From the NCBI GenBank assembly GCA_002343075.1, contig DDRH01000039.1, positions 18,068 through 56,856 on the forward strand: 38,789 bases of DNA, written 5' to 3'. The stretch's first letter is position 1. The number at the start of each line of letters is the position of its first letter. This document shows, one piece after another, positions 1 through 10,400 of the stretch. This DNA comes from Phycisphaerales bacterium UBA2421. GTDB taxonomy: Bacteria; Planctomycetota; Phycisphaerae; Tepidisphaerales; Tepidisphaeraceae. The translations under genes and the position numbers were made by a program. The notes below the pieces were generated by a model. It was not told the origin of the DNA, made no database searches, and was given only the letters and a program-made list of their open reading frames with translations.

Positions 1-467
1 CCTATGTCGGGTGGGTGGGGCTGCGCGGGGCGGTGCCGATTGTGCTTGCGACATTTCCCGTGCTGGCAGGCGTGGAAGGAGCGTCGCGGGTTTTCGATCT
101 CGTGTTCTTCATCGTGGTGGTCAGCAGTATCGTGCCGGGAAGCACCATTCGGTTTGTCACGCGCCGACTTGGCTTCGAGGCGGCACAGAAGCCGCGCCCG
201 CCGGCCGTGCTGGAGGTGAATGCCACCACCACGCTGCAGGGCGAGCTTACCAGCTACCACATCGACCGCACTGTAGCCGTCAGCGGTGCGAGGCTGCGCG
301 AGATTGAGTTTCCCCCTGGCTCGGCGATTGTGCTGGTCATCCGCGGCAGCGAGATCATCGCCGCGCGCGGCGACACCACGCTGCAGCCCGGCGACCACGC
401 CTATGTCTTCTTCCGCCCGGAAGACCGCCCGCTAATCGAAATCCTCTTCGGCCAGCCGGAGGATTAG
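1..467 (+). CDS. nhaP2: K+/H+ or Na+/H+ antiporter, NhaP2/CvrA type (3' part)
   Basis: This is the C-terminal part of an inner-membrane cation/proton antiporter; the frame is open from the left edge (first full codon at 3). It begins with the CPA1 transmembrane motif GLRGAVPIVLATFP, followed by a second hydrophobic helix (about residues 27-47 of the visible part). A cytoplasmic RCK_C/TrkA_C-type domain follows, with the typical run REIEFPPGSAIVLVIRG and a closing LQPGDHAYVFFRPED segment. In this family the RCK_C domain is a regulatory ligand-binding module. NhaP2/CvrA proteins exchange K+ or Na+ for H+; the ion cannot be told from this fragment. It ends at TAG 465-467. The downstream DNA is unrelated to transport, so the gene probably belongs to a unit to the left. 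Confidence 0.85.
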   Translation, partial: YVGWVGLRGAVPIVLATFPVLAGVEGASRVFDLVFFIVVVSSIVPGSTIRFVTRRLGFEAAQKPRPPAVLEVNATTTLQGELTSYHIDRTVAVSGARLREIEFPPGSAIVLVIRGSEIIAARGDTTLQPGDHAYVFFRPEDRPLIEILFGQPED

Positions 468-523
468 CGCGCGAATGCCGTACGAGCCGGCACCGTCTCA
501 GCAGTTGCGCAATCGGTTGGGCC

Positions 524-646
524 ATGAGCCGGGGTGTCATGGATTGCTTCGAGTGTGACAAAGGCAGGAGGGAGATCGAAGTACTGGAACCGCGCCGGCC
601 GCGTACGATGTACATCCACCCGGTCACCGGCGAGCCGCGCCGGTAG
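524..646 (+). CDS. possible 40-aa ORF with CxxC and LEPRR motif
   Basis: A short open frame runs from ATG 524 to TAG 644-646, with a second ATG at 539. It encodes a CFEC pair (CxxC, zinc-ribbon-like), then IEVLEPRRPR, and ends PVTGEPRR. The IEVLEPRR segment matches the LEPR-XLL motif of the large proteins downstream, but lacks the LLSA part and is followed by only 17 more residues. A GGGG run at 531-534 lies 4 nt before ATG 539, a weak ribosome-binding site. The codons are mostly G/C-ending. It could be a true small protein, a remnant of a LEPR-XLL gene, or chance. No function is proposed. Confidence 0.3.
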   Translation: MSRGVMDCFECDKGRREIEVLEPRRPRTMYIHPVTGEPRR

Positions 647-847
647 GTCCCGCCGCGGTGCCGGTGCGCGTCGCCCGTCGCCACCACCTCAAGCGTCGCC
701 GCGCTGGGGCGGATGGTGCAGCGGCCCGGTGCAGCGGCTTCCGATTGCCCCCGCAGTTGGCACAGCGGGCGGCGACCGATAATGCATGGGCACACGCACG
801 GCTGCGAAACGATGATTCTGCAGGTGGGGAGACGTCTACGGAGTGAT

Positions 848-1036
848 GGGAGAGCTATCCCAAGCTCTGGGAGAGCTATCCCAGGCTTTGGGAGAGCTAT
901 CCCAAGCCTCGGGAGAGCTATACCAGGCGTCGGGAGAGCTATACCGCGCTCTGGGAGAGCTATACCGAGCCTCGGAAGAGCCTTCCCTGGTCTCGGATGG
1001 GCTACACCAGGCTTCGGGCGATGCGTTCCGGGGCTT
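848..1036 (+). repeat. 21-bp tandem repeat, about 8-9 units
   Basis: Consecutive 21-bp units start at 848, 869, 890, 911, 932, 953, 974, 995 and 1016. The first six share GGGAGAGCTAT or GGGAGAGCTATACC cores and the last three decay progressively. Each unit starts with an imperfect palindrome (GGGA...TCCC) in the first copies. Because 21 is a multiple of three, several frames on both strands stay open. One plus frame from GTG 843 or ATG 846 would give a 92-residue protein with heptads such as GELSQAL, GELYQAS and GELYRAL. Only a weak GGGGA (826-830), rather far upstream, could act as ribosome-binding site, so coding is possible but unproven. Confidence 0.85.
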
Positions 1037-1251
1037 GGGCTGCGCAATTCGAGGTGTGTTTTTCGGCGTGAGACGTTTCATTGGCGCGGTTTGGGGCGCG
1101 TCATCGGCGGCGCGGGGGTGATGGGGTTGATTCCGTGAATTTTGTTGTATCGGACGTGGCGCGGCGGTAGCGTTTCTGGGAATCATCCCGGCGGCGCGGG
1201 TGCTGCAGTGGGGAGGATCGCTTCGGGGCTTCAAAGTAAGGGCATAAAAAA

Positions 1252-3204
1252 ATGTTCACCATCGAACCATTCGAGCAACGGCGATTGCTGTCCGCGGCGC
1301 TTTCGACTGACGTCTTTGCGCAGGCGGATGACCGCTACACCCTCGCGCTCACGCCCAGTTCGGGCGCCGCTGTGCCGGAGACGGCCATTACCAGCCTGCA
1401 ATGGTCGGCGACGGGCGGGAGTTCGACATCGATCGCAGGAGAACTGGTGGTGACACTGCCAACCGGGCAACACTCGTCGCGGTTCCTGCAGCTCGCTCTC
1501 GCGGGGAGCGCGCTGAACAACGCGGAGATTAGACAGTTTACCTCGGAAGATCGCCTGCGCACGCTGTTTGATTTCTCGGACACCTCCACAGGTGGGCGCG
1601 CGTTCATCCGGGGCTATTCGCAGTTCACCGGCCCCGATTCGCTGGTGTATGACCGGCTGCGCTTCGCAGTGACGTTTATGCGGATAGAGTATTTTACCAT
1701 CAACCCCAACACCGGTGCTGAAACGATGACCTTTGCGCAGCATCATTACGGGCAGAATGCCGGCTCGGGTGATACGACGCTGTTCTCCAACGGATATATG
1801 TCGACCAGTGACGAGGTGCGCAACACGATCGAACTGGCCGGGGGGCAGCTTCCTGTGAAGAGCTGGGCAATCGATATCGACACCACGGCAGCGCCGGTGT
1901 TGACTGGGCCAAGCTTCACGACGGTGGCTTCCGGCGATGCGACGGCGCTGTTTCGCAGGCTAAGCGGCGCGGGAGGCACGGCGATCACCCCGCCGGTCGT
2001 TTTCACCACGCGCGGCGACGATGGTGTGGCAGCTTCGCGCACAGTGATGGGCTATCCGGGAATTGGAACGACCAGCGTCACGCGATACGGCTTTTTTGAT
2101 ACCGTGCTGGATGATCAGCCGCGCGTCGATGAATACACCCTGCGCAGTTCCGCGCTGATGCTGATCGATTACACCTATGGCGCGGGCAGCGAGTTGAACG
2201 AACCGACGAGCACCGGATGGAACTTCTTCACCCAAGCCTCGTTCACGCGCACCCCGCTAACGGCGCACATCCGCCCGCCGGTGTCGGGGCCGGCGAATAC
2301 ACCGATCAACTCCGTGCAGATCGAGCTTTCGCACCCGGTCAGCGGGCTGACATTGAGCGACTTCACATTTGATGGCCTCACCTCCGCCGGGCTGTCGCTG
2401 ACGACATCGGATGATCGCGTCTTTACGCTCAGCGGGCTGGCGGCGCAGCAGACGACCGACCGCAACTATGGCGTGAAGCTGTTTGCGATCCCTTCGGGCG
2501 TGGTGTCGATCGCCAGCCCGACGCACGTTTTGCTCGGCAGCGCCGGCCGGCAGTGGACGCTCGACACCGCGGCGCCTTTTGTGGCCGATTCGATGTTTGA
2601 TTTCACAGGAACGCTTCCGCGGCCTTATGTTTTTGCGTTTGCGCTGTCCGAGCCAGTGACCGCTGCGCCCGGCGGGGTCCCTGTGCTGATCCGGCGCGTT
2701 GATAACGGCCAGCTCGTCGCCACCGCCACGGGCACCCTCAGCAGCGACGGGCAGACGCTCGACGCCGCCCTCACCGCACCGCTGCCGGATGGCAACTACC
2801 GCGCCACCGTCCCCGCAGGCGCGCTGATGGATGCTGCGGGAAATGTCACGCAGGCCGACACCGATTTGCCGTTTTTCGTCCTCGCCGCCGACGCCAATCG
2901 CAATCGTAGTGTTAATCTAGACGACTTCACCATCCTAGCCGCCAACTTCGGGCAAACCGGGCGCGTGTTTGGGCAGGGGAACTTCAATTACAGCACGGAT
3001 GGCGCGGTCAATCTCGACGATTTCACAATTCTCGCCGCACAGTTCGGCAAGACGCTGCCCGCCGCGGGCGAACTGCCGCGCGCGGGGCGGCTGCCGGTGG
3101 GGGGGGTGTCGGCTGCCGGGAGCGAATTGGGCGGGAAGGGTGGCGTGGGGCTATTCGCCGAGCGCCCACTGGCTGAACGGCTCATCTCGCAGTTTGATTT
3201 TTGA
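1252..3204 (+). CDS. LEPR-XLL / dockerin surface protein, unassigned middle
   Basis: A 650-residue protein. The N-terminus (IEPFEQRRLLSA, residues 4-15) is a variant of the LEPR-XLL motif and starts almost at the initiator Met, without the basic leader of the neighbours. Residues about 25-220 are a beta-rich region; the pattern ITSLQW... followed by a YDRLRFAV strand and GAETMTF faintly recalls Hcp-like tube proteins, a weak impression only. An Ig-like module (about 440-540) with PLPDGNYRATVPAG precedes a two-loop dockerin (about 544-603: DANRNRSVNLDDFTILAANF, then NYSTDGAVNLDDF) and a glycine-rich tail ending QFDF. The ATG at 1252 follows an A-rich stretch with only a weak AAGGG upstream. 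It is probably exported and calcium-binding through the dockerin; the specific role is unknown. Confidence 0.8.
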   Translation: MFTIEPFEQRRLLSAALSTDVFAQADDRYTLALTPSSGAAVPETAITSLQWSATGGSSTSIAGELVVTLPTGQHSSRFLQLALAGSALNNAEIRQFTSEDRLRTLFDFSDTSTGGRAFIRGYSQFTGPDSLVYDRLRFAVTFMRIEYFTINPNTGAETMTFAQHHYGQNAGSGDTTLFSNGYMSTSDEVRNTIELAGGQLPVKSWAIDIDTTAAPVLTGPSFTTVASGDATALFRRLSGAGGTAITPPVVFTTRGDDGVAASRTVMGYPGIGTTSVTRYGFFDTVLDDQPRVDEYTLRSSALMLIDYTYGAGSELNEPTSTGWNFFTQASFTRTPLTAHIRPPVSGPANTPINSVQIELSHPVSGLTLSDFTFDGLTSAGLSLTTSDDRVFTLSGLAAQQTTDRNYGVKLFAIPSGVVSIASPTHVLLGSAGRQWTLDTAAPFVADSMFDFTGTLPRPYVFAFALSEPVTAAPGGVPVLIRRVDNGQLVATATGTLSSDGQTLDAALTAPLPDGNYRATVPAGALMDAAGNVTQADTDLPFFVLAADANRNRSVNLDDFTILAANFGQTGRVFGQGNFNYSTDGAVNLDDFTILAAQFGKTLPAAGELPRAGRLPVGGVSAAGSELGGKGGVGLFAERPLAERLISQFDF

Positions 3205-3291
3205 TTCCACGCAGATTTTCCGTGCGACCAGGGCTGATACCGGCTATATTTTATAACTTGTATAAGACTGGAAAGGCCGGAGGTGCGTGCG

Positions 3292-6200
3292 ATGCGGAAG
3301 TGGAGAAGCAAATCGGGTAGCCGTCGACCGGTTGAGGCACTCGAGCCGCGGAGGCTGTTGGCTGCGGAGTTGGTCATCTCCGAATTTCTGGCGAGCAACA
3401 ATACCTCGCTGACGGATAATCTTGGAAATCGCGAAGACTGGATCGAAATCCGCAACGCCGGCGATGCTGCCGCCAATCTTGGCGATTACTATCTGACCGA
3501 CAGTGCCGCCGACCCCACGCGGTGGCGGTTTCCCGATCAACCGCTGCTCGCGGGGGCGTACATTGTCGTATTTGCATCCGATCGCAATTTGGCCGTTGCG
3601 GGGCAGGAGTTGCACACCAACTTCAAGCTCGGCGCATCCGGCGAATATCTGGGCCTGATTCGCGCCGCCGACCTGCAGCCGCAATTTGAATATGCGCCAT
3701 CGTTTCCGGTGCAGTCGACCGACATCTCCTACGGCTTGCTCGACGATACCAACCCCAACAGCCCTCGAACCTATTTCACTGTGCCAAGTCCTGGCACGCC
3801 CAACATCCCGGCGGTGGTTCAACCCGTGTTTTCTGAGACGGGCAAGGTGTTTTTCGGGCAAGTGTCGGTGACACTCGCCACCCCCACGCCGGGCGCGACG
3901 ATCCGATTTACCACCAACGGCACACCGCCCACCGCAGCGAGCGCGATTTACTCCAGTGCGATCAATCTCACCAGTACGACCGTGCTGCGCGCCAAGGCAT
4001 TTGCACCGGGCTTTCTGGATAGCCCAATTGCCAGCGAGGCATTCACTGCCGTCGATTCTTCGGCCAACACGTTTAATTCCAATCTGCCGATTGTGGTCAT
4101 TGATACTTTTAGTGGCACGCTGAACGACACCACCCTCATCCCCGCCGCCGCCACTCTGATTGATACCGGCGCTGATGGCCGCGCTGAAATGCTCGACCAG
4201 CCTGACTTTTCAGGGCGCATCGGCATTCGCATTCGCGGCAGTTCGAGCGCAGAGCCTTCGTATCCGCAGAAGCAGTTTGCCGTTGAAACCTGGGATGAAA
4301 ACAATCAGGACAAGAAGGTGCCGCTCTTGGGCCTTCCCGCAGAGTCGGATTGGGTCTTGTATGCTCCATACGCCGAGCGATCCCTGATGCAGAATGCGCT
4401 GGCGTATCAGTGGTCACGTGAGATGGGCCAATACGCGTCGCGCACGCGGTACGTCGAGGTGTATCTGAATACCAACGGCGGCAGCATCAATTACACCGGT
4501 GACTACTGGGGCATTTACATTCTGGAAGAGAAAATCAAAGGCGGCGACGACCGGGTTGACATCACCAAGATGCGTCCGACCGACAACAGCGGTGAAGCTG
4601 TTACCGGCGGGTATATCTTTAAGAAAGACCGCGTGGAGGCGACCGAGAGCAGTTTCACCACGCGCGACGGGCAGACATTCGTCAACGTCGAGCCGGACGA
4701 AACCGAAATCACTCCGCAGCAGAAGACGTATATCAGCGACTACATGAGCGATTTCGAGGATGCTCTCTTCGGGGGAAACTTCGCCGATCCTGCCACTGGC
4801 TATGCGCAATACATTGACGTCAATAGCTGGATCGATTTCTGGATCGCCAATGAGTTTACCAAGAACGTAGACGGTTTCTGGCTTAGCACATTCTTCTACA
4901 AAGACCGCGGGGGTAAGGTGGCGATGGGTCCAGTGTGGGACTTCAATCGCTCGCTCGGCCACGCCAATTATCGCAATGGTGCCAGCGCAACGGGGTGGAA
5001 TCATGAGTCGCTGACGAGCAGCCAATACTACTACTTTCCCCGGCTGTTTCAGGATCCAGCGTTCAAGCTGCGCGTCACCGACCGGTGGGAGGAATTGCGC
5101 CAGTCGGTCTTTGCCACGAGCAAGATCATGGCAGACATCGATGCCAACATCTCGCTTCTCAGCGATAACACCACAAACTATCCGACAGGGACTGTTCCCG
5201 CGCAGCCGCCGAGCAATGCGCTGGTCCGTAATTTCCGCAAGTGGACCACGCTTGGCACATTCACGCCCGCGATCGAGTTTTATGATCCGCAGGGGCGGTG
5301 GATTGAAGACGTCAAGTTGATGAAGTCGTGGATTTCCGCCCGTCTAAGCTGGATTGACAGCCAGTTTGTCCCCGCGCCGTTGATTTCGCCCGTGGGTGGG
5401 ATAGTTGCGCCTGGCTCGGAGGTCACCCTGACCCCGCAGGCCCAAGCGACGGCGGTTGACACCACGATTCTTGCCTCGGGAGCGCCGGCGCGGGCGGTCA
5501 TTCCGACGGGTGCGATACCCGGTTGGCAGACCCTGGGCTACACCGTGCCCGCCGGGTGGCTCAGTGGGACCACCGGTGTGGGGTACGACACGAACACTTC
5601 CGGCGTCAACTTTCTGCCGCAGATCGGCTTGAATGTTGGCGCAATGCAGAACAATCGAACATCGGTGTTTATCCGTGTCGAGTTTAATATAGCTGATCCG
5701 GCCAGTATCGATTCGCTGATTCTTCGAATGAAGTACGACGACGGCTTTTTCGCCTGGGTGAACGGCGTGCGCGTCATCGAGGCCAACGCTGTCGAGAACT
5801 CCAATCCGACGTTCAGCGCTGCGGCGGTGTCGTCGCGCAATGACACCGCGGCGCTGTCGTTCGTCGATTTCGATATCTCGGCGGTCAAGCCGCAACTGGT
5901 GGCGGGCGTGAACGTTCTGGCAATCCAAGGCATGAACAATGTCGCTGCCAGCAGCGATATGATCATGCTCCCCGAGATCGTCTCCCGAAAATATGTTTCT
6001 GCCGCTTCGGGCGATGTTTACTACAGCACCGACGGCACCGACCCGCGCGCGAGCAACGGCCTGCCGTCGCCCTCGGCAGCACTTTATAGCGGGCCGATTC
6101 AGGTCAACCAGGACACGCGCATTCGCGCTCGAACCCTCATCGGCGGGAATTGGAGCGGGGAGACCAACCAACTCTACACCGTCTCGGCCAACTCGCTGGC

Positions 6201-7269
6201 GATTACCGAGCTGATGTACAACCCTGCGCCCGGCGGCGCGTTTGGTGCGCAGGAATATGAGTGGATCGAAGTCTTCAACCACGGTACGCAATCTCTGGCC
6301 CTGGCAGGGTTTGCGATTACCCAGGGCGTTGTCAGCACGCTGGCCGGCGGGACGCTTGCACCGGGCGGGTACGGCGTGCTCATTAAAAACCTCGCCGCTT
6401 TCGAAGAACGGTATGGCACAGGGCGAAACATCGTCGGCACGTTCACCGGCTCGCTCGATAACGGCGGCGAGAGGATTGTGCTTGCCTCACCCTCGGGCGT
6501 TGCACTTCAGGATTTCACCTATGACGACGTCGCCCCGTGGCCCACAAGCCCCGACGGCGGGGGGCCTTCGCTGGAGATCATTGATCCGCTTGCAAGCGCC
6601 GCCGACCCGGCCAACTGGCGCGCCAGCGCGCTCATTGGCGGTACGCCGGGCGTGAGTTCCGTCGATACCGCGCCCCCGAGCGTGGTGCAGGCGAGTTTCG
6701 ATGTGAATCTCAATGCGTTCACAATCCGGTTTGATGAAAATGTGCAGGCGAGCGTTGAGGCGGCAGACCTGGTGATCGAGGCAGTTGCCGGCGGGGCGAG
6801 TTTCGCCCCGTCATCGGCAACCTATAGCGAGGTCGACAATTCCGCGAGATTCTGGCTGTCGGCCCCGCTTCCCGATGGTAACTACCGTCTGCGCTTCGCC
6901 GCCGGTGTCATCGCCGACGCATCCGGTAATCTGCTGCCCGAAACGGAGATAGCACAAGCCGACTTCTTCGCGCTTGCCGCGGACGCCAATCGTGATCGTG
7001 CTGTGAACCTCGACGACTTCACCATCCTCGCCGCCAACTTCGGCCTGCCGGGTCGTGTGTTTAGTGAGGGCAACTTTGATTACAGCGGCGACGGGGTGAG
7101 CTTGAATGACTTCACCATCCTCGCGGCGCAGTTCGGCAGCAGTCTTCCGGCGGCGGGAGCCCTGCCGCACGTCGCCCGCCCCCGCGCCGCCCCGGCGGGG
7201 TCGCCGTTTGCATTGCTGCGGATTGATCTCGACGACACGGCTCCGATTCTCGCTTCACTGCAGGTGTGA
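3292..7269 (+). CDS. CotH-kinase / lamin-tail-domain LEPR-XLL dockerin protein
   Basis: A 1325-residue modular surface protein. GGAGG at 3279-3283 lies 8 nt before ATG 3292, so this start is preferred over GTG 3283, which overlaps that site. Order: EALEPRRLLAAE; lamin-tail domain (about 27-124, with DWIEIRN); chitobiase-type beta-sandwich (about 200-253, GATIRFTTNGTPPT); CotH-kinase-like region (about 263-686, with RIRGSSSAEPSYPQKQF, DYWGIYILEEKI and PVWDFNRSLG); galactose-binding-like segment (about 744-893); second chitobiase-type repeat (VYYSTDGTDPRAS); second lamin-tail domain (about 966-1120); Ig-like module; dockerin (about 1226-1283); tail with SPFALL. CotH proteins of Bacillus phosphorylate spore-coat proteins outside the membrane; whether this one is active is not shown. 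It is paralogous to the next gene. Its second dockerin loop is one residue shorter than in the other proteins. Confidence 0.88.
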   Translation: MRKWRSKSGSRRPVEALEPRRLLAAELVISEFLASNNTSLTDNLGNREDWIEIRNAGDAAANLGDYYLTDSAADPTRWRFPDQPLLAGAYIVVFASDRNLAVAGQELHTNFKLGASGEYLGLIRAADLQPQFEYAPSFPVQSTDISYGLLDDTNPNSPRTYFTVPSPGTPNIPAVVQPVFSETGKVFFGQVSVTLATPTPGATIRFTTNGTPPTAASAIYSSAINLTSTTVLRAKAFAPGFLDSPIASEAFTAVDSSANTFNSNLPIVVIDTFSGTLNDTTLIPAAATLIDTGADGRAEMLDQPDFSGRIGIRIRGSSSAEPSYPQKQFAVETWDENNQDKKVPLLGLPAESDWVLYAPYAERSLMQNALAYQWSREMGQYASRTRYVEVYLNTNGGSINYTGDYWGIYILEEKIKGGDDRVDITKMRPTDNSGEAVTGGYIFKKDRVEATESSFTTRDGQTFVNVEPDETEITPQQKTYISDYMSDFEDALFGGNFADPATGYAQYIDVNSWIDFWIANEFTKNVDGFWLSTFFYKDRGGKVAMGPVWDFNRSLGHANYRNGASATGWNHESLTSSQYYYFPRLFQDPAFKLRVTDRWEELRQSVFATSKIMADIDANISLLSDNTTNYPTGTVPAQPPSNALVRNFRKWTTLGTFTPAIEFYDPQGRWIEDVKLMKSWISARLSWIDSQFVPAPLISPVGGIVAPGSEVTLTPQAQATAVDTTILASGAPARAVIPTGAIPGWQTLGYTVPAGWLSGTTGVGYDTNTSGVNFLPQIGLNVGAMQNNRTSVFIRVEFNIADPASIDSLILRMKYDDGFFAWVNGVRVIEANAVENSNPTFSAAAVSSRNDTAALSFVDFDISAVKPQLVAGVNVLAIQGMNNVAASSDMIMLPEIVSRKYVSAASGDVYYSTDGTDPRASNGLPSPSAALYSGPIQVNQDTRIRARTLIGGNWSGETNQLYTVSANSLAITELMYNPAPGGAFGAQEYEWIEVFNHGTQSLALAGFAITQGVVSTLAGGTLAPGGYGVLIKNLAAFEERYGTGRNIVGTFTGSLDNGGERIVLASPSGVALQDFTYDDVAPWPTSPDGGGPSLEIIDPLASAADPANWRASALIGGTPGVSSVDTAPPSVVQASFDVNLNAFTIRFDENVQASVEAADLVIEAVAGGASFAPSSATYSEVDNSARFWLSAPLPDGNYRLRFAAGVIADASGNLLPETEIAQADFFALAADANRDRAVNLDDFTILAANFGLPGRVFSEGNFDYSGDGVSLNDFTILAAQFGSSLPAAGALPHVARPRAAPAGSPFALLRIDLDDTAPILASLQV

Positions 7270-7417
7270 GTCGCTGCGCTGGTTGGCAATACTAGTACGC
7301 GATATTGACATCCGCATTTGCTCGGCTGAGCCATAATGGCGTTGGACGGAGGAGGCTTTCTCGACCGGTCATTGGTCGGGCACACTTCGAAGAGCGTAAC
7401 TTGGCGTGGAAAATCAG

Positions 7418-10400
7418 ATGAAGCGAGTTGAGCGGAAACGAGCGAGGGCGGGCCGGCGAAAGTTGGCTGCGCAGATCGAAGCCTGCGAACCCCGACGACT
7501 ATTGAGTGTGGTCATCAATGAACTGGTCGCAGGAAACACCATCGGGATCGTGGATAGTGATGGAACCCGGCAGGATTGGATCGAGTTGCGCAACACCGCA
7601 TCCAGTGCCGTGGACCTGTCGGGCTGGTACCTCACCGATGACCTGTCAGATCGGACCAAATGGCAGTTTCCGTCGACTACGCTTCCGGCAGACGGTTATC
7701 TCGTCGTCTTTGCGTCGGATAAGAACCGTTCGGTCGCCGGTCAGGAACTGCATACCAACTTCAAGCTGACCAGTGCCGGCGAAACCGTGGCGCTGGTGAT
7801 GCCCGATGGCACTACAATCGCCGACTCATTTGCGCCGTTTCCGGCGGTGAAGGATGACCGTTCCTTCGGCATTGCCAAGAGTGACGCTGCGACCGTCACC
7901 GAGACGCTTGTGGGAGCGACCTCGCCCTTGAAGGTCATCTCGCCCACTTCGCGATCGGCGGCGACTGATGATTTCTGGCGAAATGTCGGTTTCAACGATG
8001 CCGCGTGGATTTCCGGGGTGCGCTCGGTAGGGTTCGACCGCGATGGAACTGTGTCGCTGAACGGCTTCATCGGTACTACGCTCTCGGAAGCGCAGATGCC
8101 CAGTACCTCGTCGCCGCGATACACCGCGTATGTGCGGTACGCGTTCGATCTAGCGGCGGCTGCGCAGTTGACGTCGCTTACGATGCAAGTGCGTTACGAC
8201 GATGGGTTCATCGGCTACCTCAACGGGAAAGAGTTCTTCCGCACCGGTTTCCAGGATGATGATGCGCGCCCAAGCCCGCAGTGGGATGCGCGCGCCAATC
8301 AAAACCGCGCCGATGTTGATACGATTGTCCCGCTCACAGTCGATATGACGGCGTATCTTCCGCTTCTGGTTGATGGGCCAAATGTGCTGGCGTTTCACGC
8401 GGTCAATAGTGCGAGCACGACCAGTTCCAGCATCAATGTGCGAGACTTCCTGCTCGAACCCGTCGTGACCGCGACCCGCGCCAGCGGGCCCGCGAGCGCG
8501 CAGTTTATGGATCGGCCCACTCCGGGGGCAGAAAATGGGGTCGGGACGCTCGGCTTCGTCGGCGATACGCACTTTTCTGTAGACCGCGGATTTTATGACG
8601 CGCCGTTCCAGCTTGCCATCACCAGCAATACGCCCGGCGCACAAATCTACTACACCCTGAACGGCAGTGCTCCGGCCGCGGGTGTGGGGTCGCTTTACTC
8701 GGGGCCGATCACCGTCACGACCACTACGACACTTCGCGCCATCGCCACCAAGCCGGGGCATGTGCCTTCTAATGTCGATACAGTGACGTATGTCTTTCTC
8801 GATGACGTCATTCAGCAAAGCGACGCATACGTTACGCAGCCATTTACATTTTGGGGCCACGACAAAGAAGATGCCGACCTGCTGAACAACGAGCCCGATT
8901 GGGCGGTCGATCCCGATGTGGTCAATGATCCCGTCTACGCCGCAAGCATTAAGAATGATCTAAAGGCAATTCCAAGCATGTCGCTGGTCATGGACTGGAA
9001 TGATCTGTTTAACGGCAACGTGACTCCCGGAACCAACAATACGCAAGGCATCTACATCCTGGGCAAGGGCTTCGAGCGATACAGCCATGTCGAGTACTTC
9101 AACGCCACCGGCACCGATCAATGGCACACCGACGCCGCGGTCGAGATGCAGGGGCATAGCAGCACGACTCGATGGAACTCTGACAAGATGTCCTTCGAGT
9201 TGAAGTTTAAGTTCCCGTACGGTTCGACCAAGCTGGAGCATCCCATTTTTGCCGGCACACCCGACGGGGCAAACGCGGCGACTCGTTTTGATTCGCTCAT
9301 TCTCGACGCGATGTACAACTACACTTGGATTCACGCCAATCACCGCCAGGCGGCCGTGGCAAGGTTTGTCACCGATCAAGTGGTCGCCGATCTTCAGAAT
9401 CTCGCCGGGGGGCGCGCGCCGCACGGGAAGTTTGTTCACCTGTATCTGAATGGGCTTTATTGGGGACTGTATCTGCTTCACGAAAAGCCCGGCGACGGAT
9501 TCGCGGATGCATACTACGGAGGCAACAAGGACGACTATGATGTCATCAGACACAACCCCACCCCCGATTTCACTCCGGCCGACGGCGGGGTGACGGCCAT
9601 CGACAATTACACCGCGTTTATCAACGCCACCCGACAGAACATGGCCAGCGCCAGCAACTACGCCGCCGTCGAGGCGTTGCTGGATGTGGATGATTTCATC
9701 GACTACATGATCGTCCACTATTACGCCGGGAATAATGACTGGGCACACAATAACTGGTATGCCAGCCGCAATCGTGTCGTGCCCGGCAGCAAGTGGCACT
9801 TTCACGAGTGGGATCAGGAGCATGCATTCCCCACCGATGACAATGCCCACCTCGGCGATACGATCGGCGAAGATTATGACAGCACCGGCAAAGACGACCC
9901 ATTTGCGCCCACCGAGATTCATATCAATCTCATGGCCAACCCCGAGTACAAGCTGAAGTTCGCCGATCGCGCCCAGCGGTTGTTGTTTAACGGCGGACTT
10001 CTCACCCCCGCCAGCGCCGCGGCGGTGTTTCAGACGCGGGTGAACGAGATTGACCGCGCGATTGTCGGGGAGTCGGCCCGGTGGGGTGATAACCGGGTGC
10101 CGATCACTATCACCGGGTCGCAGCCCTACGCTCGAAACACGCCATACACGCGCGCCGATTGGGTCGCCACCATGAACGGCGTCCTGGCCGACTTCTTCCC
10201 CGTGCGCACCCAGATCACGCTCAGTCAATTCATCTCGCGCGGCTGGATGCCGAGTCTGGCAGCCCCGCTTATGAATCAATACGGCGGGAGCGTCAGCGCG
10301 GGGTTTCAGCTCACACTCACCAAGCCCGTCGGCTCACCGGCCGCGGCGAAGATCTATTACACGCTCGACGGCAGCGACCCCCGCCTTCCCGGCGGCACCA

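Larger units (their letters stand above)
468..1251. other. long intergenic region with a tandem repeat
   Basis: About 780 bases separate the antiporter from the first LEPR-XLL gene. The region holds a possible 40-codon ORF (524-646) and a 21-bp tandem repeat (848-1036), listed separately. The remaining G+C-rich DNA (647-847 and 1037-1251) shows no convincing gene or hairpin. A long open minus-strand frame across 355-1047 is arginine/proline-rich, overlaps the antiporter end, and is read as a shadow. Confidence 0.6.

Noticed and set aside
848..1036. CRISPR array
   Set aside because: The units follow each other directly with no unique spacers, and no cas gene is nearby.
355..1047. 230-residue minus-strand frame across the tandem repeat
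   Set aside because: It overlaps the antiporter end, is rich in Arg and Pro, and is kept open by the 21-bp period.
7305..7337. TTGACA ... CATAAT promoter before the 7418 gene
   Set aside because: The spacer is 21 bases, too long for a sigma-70-type promoter.
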